64,000 nucleotides of DNA from Liquidambar formosana (lineage: Eukaryota > Streptophyta > Magnoliopsida > Saxifragales > Altingiaceae): the NCBI GenBank assembly GCA_039720395.1, contig CM077820.1, positions 9,275,338-9,339,337 on the forward strand, given 5' to 3'. Positions 46,279 to 58,198 of the stretch are shown one piece after another; the stretch's first letter is position 1; each line of letters starts with the position of its first letter. The position numbers were made by a program, and so were the translations under genes. Under the pieces are notes generated by a model that searched no databases, was not told the origin of the DNA, and saw only the letters and a list, made by a program, of their open reading frames with translations.

Positions 46279-46506
46279 TTGTTTAAAAGTTTTTTTGAGA
46301 TTCAGCTTTTTGTAGGTAGTATAGATAAAGATGTATATGGATTAAGATCTATATACACAATTTTTGACACAAATACTTACACAAATTTTTAGGTAACATA
46401 TCTCTAATTTATAATTTATGAAACTCACTGTTAGATTAGATAGTCTTTCCACATGCACGTAAAAATTAAGTTGATCCATGATATGTATGGCCAATGACAA
46501 TGTAAA
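44366..46506. other. 3' region of FRS gene and intergenic DNA
   Basis: The start holds the FRS 3' untranslated region and possibly one more exon near 44863-44913. Further on are TA microsatellites (45846-45864 and 46231-46275) and the MITE listed at 45086. No other gene seen. Confidence 0.4.
45086..45304. mobile_element. MITE related to the 17716 element
   Basis: A 219-bp element with 27-bp inverted ends matching at 26 positions: GCTATGTTTGTTTGGCTGGA... at the left and ...TCCAGCCAAACAAACATGGC at the right. The ends match the Tourist-like element at 17716. A target-site duplication is not evident here. Confidence 0.75.
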
Positions 46507-47037
46507 GTTTTCAACTTAAAGTCTAACCTTATAAGTGGAGGGCCAAACAGATTTATGAAGATACTAGTAGGGACCCACGCGATGTGAGGGAATTGCAAAT
46601 TCTAAATATCTTATTGGCTAATAACAAAAAAAAGAAAAAAAAAATTCAATTTATATGTTTAGTGACAATCAATGACTTTGTAAGAGGGGGTTTCAAATTT
46701 TAAAATGAAAAGACATGAAAAAAAAAATTATTATAAAAAGAGGGAAGACTTATAAAGTGAGAAGAGAGTTTTTAGACTGCCATGTCAGCATAACTCCTAA
46801 ATATAATATAGAATAGATGTCAAGGTTTATAATTAACCAATGTAAGATATGATATATTTCTAACACTTCCCTTCACTTGTAGACCTAACAAAATAAAAAC
46901 GGATCTATTATGTAGACAATAAAGATGAGCTTACAAATGAACGGCTTAAAAACCATATGCTCTGATATCATGTTAAATTTCCAACCAACAAGTCTAATCT
47001 TATAAGTAGAAGGCTTAAACAGGTATATGAAGATATG

Positions 47038-47878
47038 TCAATCTTTAATTAACCAACGTGGATGTGGTATATTTCCAATAGATATGATAGCATGATGCCA
47101 TTTTCTTCGCATGTTAGTAAGTGATTTCAAGTTTAAACTTATGGAAAAACATTGATTTCTATAAATTTTATTCCAATCCAAAGTATATGGAATTCCCGTC
47201 TAAACCTTTTTTTTTAAAACCATTGGATTGAGACTAGATGTCGGTGCACACACGTTGCGTGTGCAAAAAAAATCCTCATCTGAAAAAAAAGATTAAAAAT
47301 AGTGGGAGAAAGAAAACAGTTTTTAAAAAATGAGAAAATATAAGAGTTGGGCATTTGGGTAGTTTCTGGAGTCCCTAAGAAAATGAAGAGAGTTTAAGAA
47401 TACTTGTGAAAATGACTATTTTAACTGTAAAATATGATTATTTTTTAAAATTTTTTAGTATTTTAATTTGTACATTCAACTAAAAATGCAATTCCTTTAT
47501 ATAATAATATAGATTAACATGAATTAATGATTTAAGTAGTCCGATACCACCTTGAAATATAAGCCCGGACTCGAAGAAAAAAATCAGACCATGTGACCAA
47601 ACATGACAATTGCACTGAAAATCTAACGGTTGCAATGTGCGTTGCGGATGAAAATTCCCATGCGACATCGCACAGTTGAACATCCGTATACGGGGCACAC
47701 ACTCTGTGTATTAGTGTACATATAGTCTCAGTCTCTGAGTCTCTGACCAGTGCCTGTAACATGTCAGCTTCTCCATAGCTCTCTCTGCGATTTTCTCTCG
47801 TTTCTTCTTACTTGTGATAGTGCTTTCTCTCTCTCTCTCTTTGCATTCTCTCGCCACAAGAAGAACGAAGAACGCTAG

Positions 47879-47920
<42 letters not shown>

Positions 47921-47960
47921 CTTGGAGGCTTGATCTGAGAGTTTTTGGAGAGAGAGAGTA
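47038..47960. promoter_or_regulatory. Promoter and 5' leader of HMG-CoA synthase
   Basis: Leader-proximal DNA has a CT run (47826-47841) and a GA run (47883-47916), both within 140 bp of the start codon, typical of plant 5' leaders. CATATAG near 47718 is a weak TATA candidate. A perfect 10-bp palindrome CCGTATACGG lies at about 47686-47695. Confidence 0.45.
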
Positions 47961-48814
47961 ATGGCGTCGTCACCGAAGAACGTAGGCATTCTGGCTATGG
48001 ATATATACTTTCCTCCAACTTGTGTTCAGCAGGTGAGGGGAGATTTCTCATGTTTTTCTTTGATTTTCGTATGAAGCCCATGTTTTTCTGTTCTAAATGT
48101 GGTTTGGTCGAGGTCAATGAATGGCGTTTCTTTTTCAAGTAGGTCCTTGCGTTACTCTGTATTAAAGCTGTGAGCCAATGATGTGCATGTGAGTGAGAGA
48201 TGTAACTGTGGTGTTTAGTTTTGATAATTCTTCCATTTCGTGGTGGTTTTTATTTACACTCTGTTTGGTTGCCGAGATAACTTAGGAAAAAGAAAAGAAA
48301 ATATGTTTGGGTCAAAAGCCCGCCGCTGGTAATCTTGCTACTGGAAATTGAATAATCCAAGCAGTCAAATTTTTATTTTTTTAATTTATTTTTGAGCACT
48401 AATTCTTTCAACACGAGTAAGGGGCTAAGGGCACTGCCTGCTCAGCATCAGTTAACATTTACTTGTGGCCAGGGGTCAGAGCCAGGAATTGACTCTACCC
48501 GCGGGGGGGGGGGGGGGGGGTTGGGGGGGGGGCTTTGTTTGTTGTTATTGTTTAATTTTAATTTTAATTCTACAAGTTATAGAAATTAATTGGATTAAAA
48601 CCTTTTACATTTTCCCTAATTGACAAACAACAACATCACTGTTTTTGAAGTCATAATAAACATATAAAATTAAATATTGATTGATAATAATTCTATTCAG
48701 TATTTAAATTCGACATAAATCCATAGAAATGAAAGCCCTAAACTGGTTGAGCAAATTCGAGATCGGGAGAGGGCTTTTATGGTTTTGAGAGAGATTGAGA
48801 ACTTCCCCACTTTG

Positions 48815-48849
<35 letters not shown>

Positions 48850-51800
48850 AACATAGAAATGGCAAAAAAAAAAAAAAAAAAAAAAAAAGAAGTTAAGTGA
48901 GATCAAAGTGTAAACATAGAAAACGAGATAGATGAACATAAAAGGGTTAGGTGACGTCAAAATGGCAAAACAAAAAATTCAGGTGATGAAAATGTAAAAA
49001 CATAGATATCAAGATGGGGGCAAAGGCATACTAAATGTTGAATATGTTTAAAAAATTCAAAAGAAATTTGAGGGAGGGCAGCTACCCCGACTTGCATATG
49101 TCCATGCTTGTGGCTGGCCTAGACCATCCACTTCTTGAGGCATAAGTCCTAAGAACCATTGGTCCACTTATTGGGGTTCAACCAATCAAAAAAATTGGTT
49201 GTGGTTACTAGTAGCCCATGTATATCTCTCGTCTAGTATTATTAGGAGCCACTTTAGCTCTTCCTCGTGTGGGTATCTTATGGACCAGTAATAGTGAAGG
49301 CCTTTTTTGGGGAATACACAAGGAAGGAAAGAGGTTTAAAAAGGGGCAAAGAGTGAGAAAAATGTAATCCGTTAGATGAAATGATGTTTTGAGGGTGTGA
49401 TAATTGCCTTGAAGTTCACTATTAAGCTCCTAACCAAAAAGCTTAAGCTATTAAGTGGAGGGCTCAAACAAGTATATGAAGTCATACACACCCAATATTG
49501 GGGCTATGTGGGATTTGTGACTTCTCAACACTCCTCATCACGCGCAAACCCAACAAGACAGGAAAAGTTAGTCATATTGCTGACAAAGACGGGCTCACGA
49601 ATGAAACAACCTCAAGAAAAACATGCTTTGATGCCATGTTAAGTTTCCAACTTAAAAGCCTAAGGTATTAGGTGGAGAGCCCAAACAGGTATACGAAATC
49701 ATATTAAATATTTAAACCTAATATTTGGGTGATGTTGGGTGTGGGAATTCGCTAACATTGATAAGTTTCCACCTTTAAAGTCCAATTTATTAGGTGGAGG
49801 CTCCAAAGAGGATTATGAAGTTATACCAAACCCAATATTTTGGGTGATATGGAATGCGGAGGACTTCCCAACATTCTCCTTCCATTCTTGGTGTGGCTAC
49901 CTCATGGTAAAATCTCTAGGTTAAAAGGTTTTTGGCTGGTGCTATGTTAGGGTTGGTTTGGATGTGATTGTAGTAGCGAAAGCATGGTTGTTTTACCAAA
50001 AAAGGAAAAAAAATGTAGAAGCATGGTTGCGCTAGCGTAATGGCTTGTAACTTTGTAAGTAAGTATAGGTTTTGATTTCATTGGCATTCATCAGGCTGCC
50101 AAAGGTATTTTTATATGTGTATGTGTGTATATGAATATATATATATATTAGGATCAAGGGAAACAAGTCTATTACTATTATTTTATTATTATTCTTTGCT
50201 TTAAGGAAAGGATTAGTGATACAACCAAGGCTTAGCTGTACCACAAATATCCTCCCCAGTAATAGTTAAAAGATCCCTTGGGAAATTATCCTTTCAAACT
50301 ATTGAATGCTTAATCGTATAACCTAAATTAGCTAAATAATTTGCTGCTTTATTACCTTCTCTAAATATATGACTTCTTTTAATTTCCATGCTGTTATCTC
50401 TTATGAACCTTAAATAGTCTTTAATAATATTATCTATTTCCCAAGCATACTCCTCTTTTCCTCCTGGAAAATTAATAATTAAACCAGAATCATATGTGAA
50501 TTTTCTTAATATATTTTCTTATCCCCAATATCAGACTATTTCTAAGCGCAATGGCTTCCATTTAATATATTCAATTCTCTTTCTATTTTTATCTTCTCTT
50601 ATAGATTCCGAATGCTTATTAATTCCACCTTGGAAGTTATCTAAAATACCGGTTTCCTTCTCAATTATAATATATTTATTAAACCTTCCATTGTTTTAAG
50701 TAGGTTTAGTTTGCTAGAGAATTTTAGCTACTTTAGCAATATTCATCACGTTTACTTCTCGATTCTTGGCTTGTTTTCTTACTCTATTAGGCCACTCCAC
50801 AATACTGGTCATTGTGTGAAGGCATTAGACAATACCTATCAATATGACTCCAAAGATCCCTAATAAACACATTCCATGAACAAATGATTTAAATTATCCA
50901 TATGATTAATGCAAAAAGGGCATTCTCGGCTCACACCACTACCTCGATTTTTCAAATTCTCTCTCTTTGGTTGGGTGCCAACCTAGTTGGGATTCGATGT
51001 CCTTGTTGATGCTTCTACTCCATTTTAAAAGCTTGTCTTGAATCAGTCATCACATAAAGCTTAATTTTTTTTTGGAGCAAACTTAATTTCCAAATCCAAG
51101 CAATATTTTCCTACACCTTATGTTTGAAGGAAGCAATTTTATACACAATATTTTACACCCTTTTTAACCGGTTGAATTCACGAGATCCGATGGTTTGCAG
51201 AAAAGCTAATGTGGCCAAGCTTCACTCACTATTCGACAAATCAACTTGTGTGAAAAATTGTGTCATTGTCTCACATTTGAATTGTGGATTTGATCTCTGG
51301 CTTGATTACCCATGGATTGCATTGTGATTTTTATTTTTTCCTCCAATTTCTCTGATACGTTCTTGCACAAGATCCCTGGGTTTGTTGCTGGTTTCCGGAG
51401 TCAAGAAACTACTTGGTCTTGGTTTGAATACCAGACTTGGAATGGTGTGGTCTTGCCGTGGCCAAATGAAATTTTGAGTCTTTAATTTTTTCCTCCAAAA
51501 AAATGAAAACTAAAGTCAACTAAACTGATAAGTTATATCAGCCTCCCTTCAAGTGGAAGTTCTAGTTTTCTTAGGAATCAAGTAATTATGAATCCATAAT
51601 TCAAAACCTTTTAATATCTTTCATTTTCCAATATTTTCTCAACAATCAAGCAGCTTAATGCGATTTTGCATTGGTCTGAGGATGCACAATTATGCACATC
51701 TAATGTAATTTGTCCATTTATATAAACCTTATAAGGGCCTTATTAAATCATATTTCTTCAATGTGCCCTATCCTTTATATATGCATTTTTTAAACTTATT

Positions 51801-54800
51801 TTTCCTAATGTTCATACTTAATATACAGGAAGCTTTGGAGGCTCATGATGGTGCAAGCAAAGGAAAATACACAATTGGGCTTGGACAGGATTGCTTGGCA
51901 TTTTGTACAGAGGTGGAAGATGTCATCTCAATGAGGTTCTGATCTACTTGATCCCTAACTTTTTTGGTAGAAGTCAAAATGGCTAATATAACTTTTGGTT
52001 ACCTCCAGTGCTAACATGTAGTTGTTTATGAATGTAATGTTTTAGCAATTTTTTTTTTTGCTAATGGCTGCTGGTGCTTATAATTCTCATTGGCTTTCAG
52101 TTTGACAGCTATTACTTCTCTCCTTGAGAAATATGGGATTGATCCAAAACAAATTGGTCGCCTGGAAGTTGGCAGCGAGACTGTGATAGACAAGAGCAAG
52201 TCCATTAAGACCTTCATGATGCAAGTTTTTGAGGTATTCCATTTTTCTTTTAAATTCAGATTGTTCTTTTCCATTTAGAAAAGCCTTCCTTCTTTATGGG
52301 TTAGCTATGATTGAACTTATCACCTAACAGATGTGGTACAAAACCTATCGAGCTACTCGCTTATACCCAAGACATGAAATTGGAAGACGCACAAATTAAA
52401 AGTTTAATTGCAGCTATGGAAAATGTAGCATTATATCTGTTGTTGTAGTAGGACCCACACTGCTCAAAACTTGGGATCTCACTTGGATGCGAGCCAATTA
52501 AGTGTCATTAAAACTCCAGGGTTTGCCTATGTAAGCTGTCATCAGCTTCAGTAGGAAGAAACCTGTGATCCATGGAGACTGAAGTGACGCTTGCGACTCT
52601 ATTGAGCAAGATCCCACCATTTGGGACCTCAGCCGGTGTTGAAATTATATTGATTGTACACTCTCCTTTCTATGTTAAAAGAGAATTCATAATTCATGTC
52701 ATATATGGATTATGCATCTTCTATGAAAGGTTTTGGTTTATGCAGTGATCATAATATGAAGTATGTGAATTTGTTACTCACACTTTTGATAGTATTCTGT
52801 TCAAATCATGTAAACAAGTAGGAATGTGGTAATACTGACATTGAAGGAGTTGACTCTACAAATGCATGCTATGGGGGAACTGCAGCTTTATTCAATTGTG
52901 TGAATTGGGTGGAGAGTAGTTCGTGGGATGGACGCTATGGACTTGTGATATGCACAGACAGTGCGGTATGATCTCTTTGCCACTGGGACTGAACTTACTT
53001 TTTTTCTTTCTTGTTTATATACTATGGAGTATAAGGCTTGGTTGTCATTATAATTACTTTATTCCTATCTTGTTTATATACTATAAGGTTTGGTTGTCAT
53101 TAGTATTCTTTTAGTTACTGATGGACAATCATATAATGAAGCTTATAGCTTCTTAGACTGCTGGCATTCTATTACAAGTTATGAACGGAAAAACTTGCAT
53201 ATGAGTTGCAGTCCTGAAATATGGGTTCTCAATCACTGTAACTGGCCAATGGGATGGGGTTAGAAGGAATGCTTTATTATTTGTGATTATGTTGGGATAT
53301 TTCTTATGAAGGACTGCCTAATACCCTCTCTTCTAGAGTATCTATGATTTTTTATTGAATTTGGGAACTCAATTTCCCAAATTTGAACAACTCTCAGGGT
53401 ATGGTTATTTTTGTACAAATTCCTATGTTGACAATTTTGGTAGTGCACAATATAAAATCTGGTTGCTGCTGCGGCCAGGGCCATTAGTATTTTGTGTTTA
53501 TTTGTTTATTGCTAAGTCCATCAACAATATCAATACGTAAATGACGCGTTAAAGTTGCCTGCCTTTTGCAACAAGGACTTCTGTTTTGGATTTGTTGGAG
53601 CATCTCTTGTGTTTCGGTTGTTATCAAAGTTCAGATCAACAAGTGTACAAAGATTCAGATAGTTAAGGTAATTATGTTCCATTTGTTTAGAGGGGCCTTC
53701 ATTGTTTCAGGTCTATGCAGAAGGGCCAGCCTGGCCAACTGGAGGAGCAGCTGCGATTGCCATGCTAATAGGGCCAGATGCACCTATTGCTTTGGAAAGC
53801 AAATATAGAGGCAGTCATATGTCTCATGCTTATGATTTTTACAAGCCCAACCTTGCCAGTGAATACCCAGTAATGCTTCCTCACATTTTCTCTGTTATTT
53901 TTATTGACAATTTAGTTATCAGAATCCTTTGTTTTTTTTCTATAATTTTTTTTATTGATTGGCGTGTTTTGCATATGATTATCTTTTAGTAATTTGGACT
54001 AAACTTCATATTTTATCCATGATTTCTCTATTTCGAAGTTCAGTTTTGTCTAATTTTTTCTAGTTTAAGAAGACAGAAGATAATGTTCGTATTTTCTTAT
54101 ATTCATCACTTTGCTTTATAATGACTAGTTCTCAAAATAAATAAAAGCAATTTTACTTTTGAAATATATATCATTGATTCATTTCAACATAAAGCCTATT
54201 ATAAAGGACATTTAACACTTGCTTTGAATATGTGAGCTAACCTTTTTTTTTTTTTCACCATCTATGAGAGTGCTATTGCACATTTCATCTAAGAAAAGGA
54301 ATGTGAGTGTGTTGCATCAAAACTGTTGAGGGGTGTCTTGCATTCTATGATTACTGGACTCCAATGATACAACATAAAGAGCTTTTCTGGAGGGCTGTTA
54401 GGCCCAAAGCCCTGATGGAAGGCCCCATGAAGCTAACTGCAGGTCCAATATGGGGGTTTGGCGGCAGCACCTCGAGGCAATTTTTTATTTATTTATTTTT
54501 TTGGGTAAGTATATTGTATTTCAGGTATCGTTTGTAGAAGTTTTGTGTGCCGTGGAGTTTTTCAGAAGAGAGAGAAGTTGAAGTTCTTGTACCAAATCCT
54601 TATTATTGATAGTGGATTTGATCTCCCTCTCCTCCATGGACGTAGTATCTTGCTGATCCACTTAAATTGGTGTCTATGTGTGTTTGATTTTGCGATTTAC
54701 GTTACTATGATTGAGCTTTCTGCATAACAAAAACATCATGACCCGTTATATACACTATCATTTTATAAAGGTTAAAGATTAGCAGACCTTTTGATAGAAA

Positions 54801-57800
54801 AACAAAATGATATAACTTTGACAGAGAAAAAATATTGTGCTGGTAACAGAGGAGAAAAGTGTTATGCCTGTTTATAGTGAAATCTTGTTGCCTTTATTTT
54901 TCCCAGTGCATTTTCCCCCTAGTACAGAAATTCTGAGTAATGCTTAGTTTTCTTTTTAATAATTTTCTCTCAATCTGTGTTTACAGGTTGTTGATGGAAA
55001 GCTTTCACAAACTTGCTATCTCATGGCACTGGATTCTTGCTACATGCGTTTCTGTAATAAGTATCCACTGATAATGCTTCTTTTTTTTAATGGTCCTCTC
55101 AGGAAGGTTTTAGTGTATATATGTTACACAGTAATTCCGTACTCTCTTTATATAGGTTTGAGAAATTGGAGGGCAAGCCATTTTCAATTTCAAATGCAGA
55201 CTATTTTGTATTTCATTCTCCGTATAACAAGGTGCTGTGGTTTATATAATTATGATCTAGCTATGCAATATTCTTTTGGCATCTTGGTAGATAAGTCTTG
55301 AACACTAAGAATCTATTTATTTCTTTCTTGAACTGGTACTGCAGCTTGTGCAGAAAAGTTTTGCTTGGTTGTATTTTAACGACTTTTTGAGGAATGCCAG
55401 GTGACATTCTCACTTTGCTTTGTCTATTTATTAAAGATGTCTATATTCTTGTAAGGGGTGTTGGATGCATGTAAAGATCACTCTCTCTCCTGCCAACATA
55501 TTATAAGTTCAAAGAATGCTGTGGCTCCCTCCATTCTCATAGCTGGAGATGGGATATTAGAAGTAGCATCGGTTATTTTTATTCACTTTTTTTTTTCTTT
55601 TTCTTTTTCTTTTGATGAAGTAAGTATTGAGAAATATTTTACTCAATGGTTGCTACATAATGCTTCCACAGTGCTAACATGGTTGAAGTTGAGAAAACTG
55701 GAAATTAACATTGTTCACTGCTTGTCTGTCACCCTTGGGCTTTGCCTGGAGAGGAACTCATACTTCTTAGGGACATTAGATTCTGAAAAACAAAAAGGGA
55801 AAGAAAAAGGGGAAAAAAAAAATGTTATATGCACCATGAAAATGCAACATTGCAGAAAATTTAGTATGACCAGTTTGCAATTAACACACGCATCCATACG
55901 TGCGTGCACAAGCACATGCATGTGCTCTGGCACTCACACAAAAGCATTTGATTTAACCAACCTGCCACTCACCACCAAAATTTAAGAAATTCATTCGATG
56001 CACACTTGCCAGTTACTGATTATTTTCTGCGTTCTCTTTTATTGATCAGCTTTGTTGAAGAGGATGTGAGAGAAAAGCTAGCCCCATTTTCTGCTCTACA
56101 TGGTGATGAGAGCTATCAGAGTCGGGATCTTGAAAAGGTAGTTTAGCATTCTGATTGTGCTATTGATAAATTTATCCCTTTACTAAAACATGGTTGCTAA
56201 GTGTGGACCTTTTTGTCAATGATTTCTTCATATTGTTCAATCTAGGCAACCCAGCATGTTGCAAAGCATCTATATGACATCAAAGTGCAACCAACCACTT
56301 TGTTACCCAAACAGGTTGGCAACATGTATACTGCGTCTCTTTATGCAGCATTTGCATCCCTTCTTCACAACAAGCATAGCACACTGGTAACTACTCTTTC
56401 AGCTACTAATCTGACATGGTTTAGTTCCTACATGTTTAAAAGTTCTTAATTTTATAGAAGAAACACTGTTCTCTTTGTAAAATATTTTCCAGGCAGGTAG
56501 ACGGGTAGTAATGTTCTCATATGGAAGCGGTCTAACTGCGACAATGTTCTCATTCCAACTTCGAGATGGTCAACATCCTTTTAGCTTGTCAAACATTGCA
56601 ACAGTAATGAATGTCTCTGGGAAGTTGAAATCAAGACATGAGGTACTATCCTTTTCAAAGCCCTTATAATTTTGTTTTTGTTTAATTACCTTGTGCCTCC
56701 TTGCTTTGGTGCCTGGACTTCAATGAAGGCTTTGAGCCTGGCCACCATCCTGGTGTGTTGACAATATAAGTCACATAAGTTGGTCTCTTTATGGTGTTTT
56801 AAAAGCAGTTTGGTGAGTTATATGCATCTACATTCAATCTAGGTAATTTAACATGGTTATACAAACAGCACTTAACATGAAAAAATCTGCACAGGCAGCT
56901 CAGTTGGAAAGCCTAAGGAGTGTAATACCTCTAGGTCTTAGTTTTGATTCCCAGTCTTAACTGATACATGTGGCTTGTGGAAGGTTGTAGGTATCTGGTG
57001 AGGTTTACCCTGATCCCATGAATGGTCAACAGGGTGGGGTCGGGGGTTCCATGTCATCAAGGAAAAAAAGGAAAGAATGAAAAAGTACTATCACCGAGAG
57101 AGAGAGAGAGAGGGACATTATGAATCAAACTTTGCTGCATACTTGTGTCAACTGAAAAGATGAGAGCTCTACCACCGATCCTTGCAGTATCTCTCCCCTT
57201 TCATGAGGTGGTCTTGGTTTCAAGTTTTCAATCCTTGGGAGGGTTTAAGGCTAGGGAAAGGAGAGGGCTACCCCCTGTCGTGTAGCCCATGAGCCTATTT
57301 TGGCTCTCCTCAAGGACGGAAAACAGAATAAAGGAAAAATGAGACCCATCAGTTTTTGGCGGTACTGTAGGAGAAGAGAAGCATTCAGTAACGTTACACC
57401 ATATTTTATCCTACAAAATTTGTCTCTTGAAAATCAGACATCTGAGATAATCCACTGGAAAAAAATTTAGTGACCGATATAATTCATTCTTGTAAGCATT
57501 TTTTCTCTTTTATTCCCCTCTTTTTACTGAGTCATTCTTCCTAGAAATGCTTCAAACTAACAATTAGTTGGCTGATTATTATTACTACTGTTGACATAAG
57601 AAACATTCGAGTCCTGATAAGATGTGCACTTCTCATATGCAGTTTCCCCCTGAAAAATTTGTTGAAACCATGAAGCTAATGGAGCACCGGTATGGGGCCA
57701 AAGACTTCGTGACGAGCAAGGACAGTAGCCTCTTATCTCCAGGCACCTACCACCTTACTGAAGTTGACTCCATGTACCGAAGATTCTATGCCAGGAAATC

Positions 57801-57813
57801 TGTTCCAATGTAG
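47961..57813 (+). CDS. HMGS: Hydroxymethylglutaryl-CoA synthase, 12 exons
   Basis: Exons 47961-48032, 51829-51935, 52101-52233, 52822-52965, 53711-53869, 54987-55060, 55156-55231, 55345-55400, 56050-56137, 56246-56386, 56493-56642 and 57643-57813 join in phase with GT-AG borders into 456 residues, close to the 461 of Arabidopsis HMGS. The enzyme condenses acetoacetyl-CoA with acetyl-CoA to HMG-CoA in the cytosolic mevalonate pathway for sterols and other isoprenoids. Active-site residues are present: Glu86 (EVGSET), Cys120 ([11 protein letters not shown]), His191 ([13 protein letters not shown]) and His250 (FVFHSPYNK). Odd: Trp160 in [10 protein letters not shown], where plant and animal enzymes have Arg, and Leu364 in SYGSGLTAT, where Arabidopsis has Ser but animals have Leu. 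The C-terminus ([12 protein letters not shown]) is a little shorter than usual. Intron 1 is 3.8 kb and contains LINE and other repeats; intron 11 contains a SINE-like element. Confidence 0.96.
48503..48532. repeat. Poly-G tract in HMGS intron 1
   Basis: Runs of 18 and 10 G separated by TT. Length is probably unreliable. A GA repeat (48817-48846) and a poly-A run (48865-48888) follow in the same intron. Confidence 0.7.
50215..51045 (-). mobile_element. Decayed LINE fragment (zf-RVT and RNase H) in HMGS intron 1
   Basis: On the minus strand, 50225-50480 reads [20 protein letters not shown], then [20 protein letters not shown] and [10 protein letters not shown], stop, KDNFPRDL. This is the end of a LINE-type RNase H domain (H-REGN-A--LA signature). 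Farther 5' in the element, 50900-51045 gives QLGWHPTK and a broken cysteine/histidine zf-RVT-like stretch. Several stops and frame breaks show that it is inactive. No target-site duplication was fixed. Confidence 0.65.
56893..57085 (+). mobile_element. Probable tRNA-derived SINE in HMGS intron 11
   Basis: GGCAGCTCAGTTGGAAAGCC resembles a pol III A box and GTTTTGATTCCCAGTC, about 45 bp later, a B box. The body continues through GGTTTACCCTGATCCC to an A-rich tail (GGAAAAAAAGGAAAGAATGA). Structure fits a SINE; no clear target-site duplication was found. Confidence 0.6.
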
Positions 57814-58198
57814 GGATGAAGGCAAATGTTGCGTTTTTCGATGTCAATCTTATTTTTACCAAAAAAATGATGTTTTTTTAAAGTATTGTTCGGCAAAGCT
57901 CTTTTATCTTACATCGGCTGTTCAGCTTCATAATTTTTTTTTTTTAAAAATAAAAATTAAAATAAAAATAAAAAAGGCATTGGTTTTTTAAAAACCCACC
58001 TAGGCTGGAACCTGGTGCACTTTTCAAAATTGCAAACGGCCCTTAAGATTGAATAATATAAAATTTGGAACCATTGAATTAAATGCTAAAATTATAAAAT
58101 CAGGTTTATCCTTTTTGGCACCTCCCACCATGGGCGATGGTTGGGTGTCATTCTCACTTATGCCGTTAATGTTGAAAAGAGATTTAAATTAGAAACAA

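Larger units (their letters stand above)
46507..49825 (+). repeat. Dispersed 60-bp repeat family, five copies
   Basis: Copies at about 46507-46566, 46977-47037, 49424-49484, 49645-49704 and 49765-49825 share the pattern TTTCCAACTTAAAAGCCTAA ... TTAGGTGGAGGGCCCAAACA ... GTATATGAAGTCATA. Several are preceded by GATGCCATGTTAAG or similar. Two lie upstream of the HMG-CoA synthase gene and three in its first intron. They are probably remnants of one retroelement family; no terminal repeats or coding parts were found. Confidence 0.65.

Noticed and set aside
7854..57085. tRNA-like A and B boxes at several places, considered as tRNA genes
   Set aside because: None forms an acceptor stem or full cloverleaf by eye; all are better read as SINE fragments.
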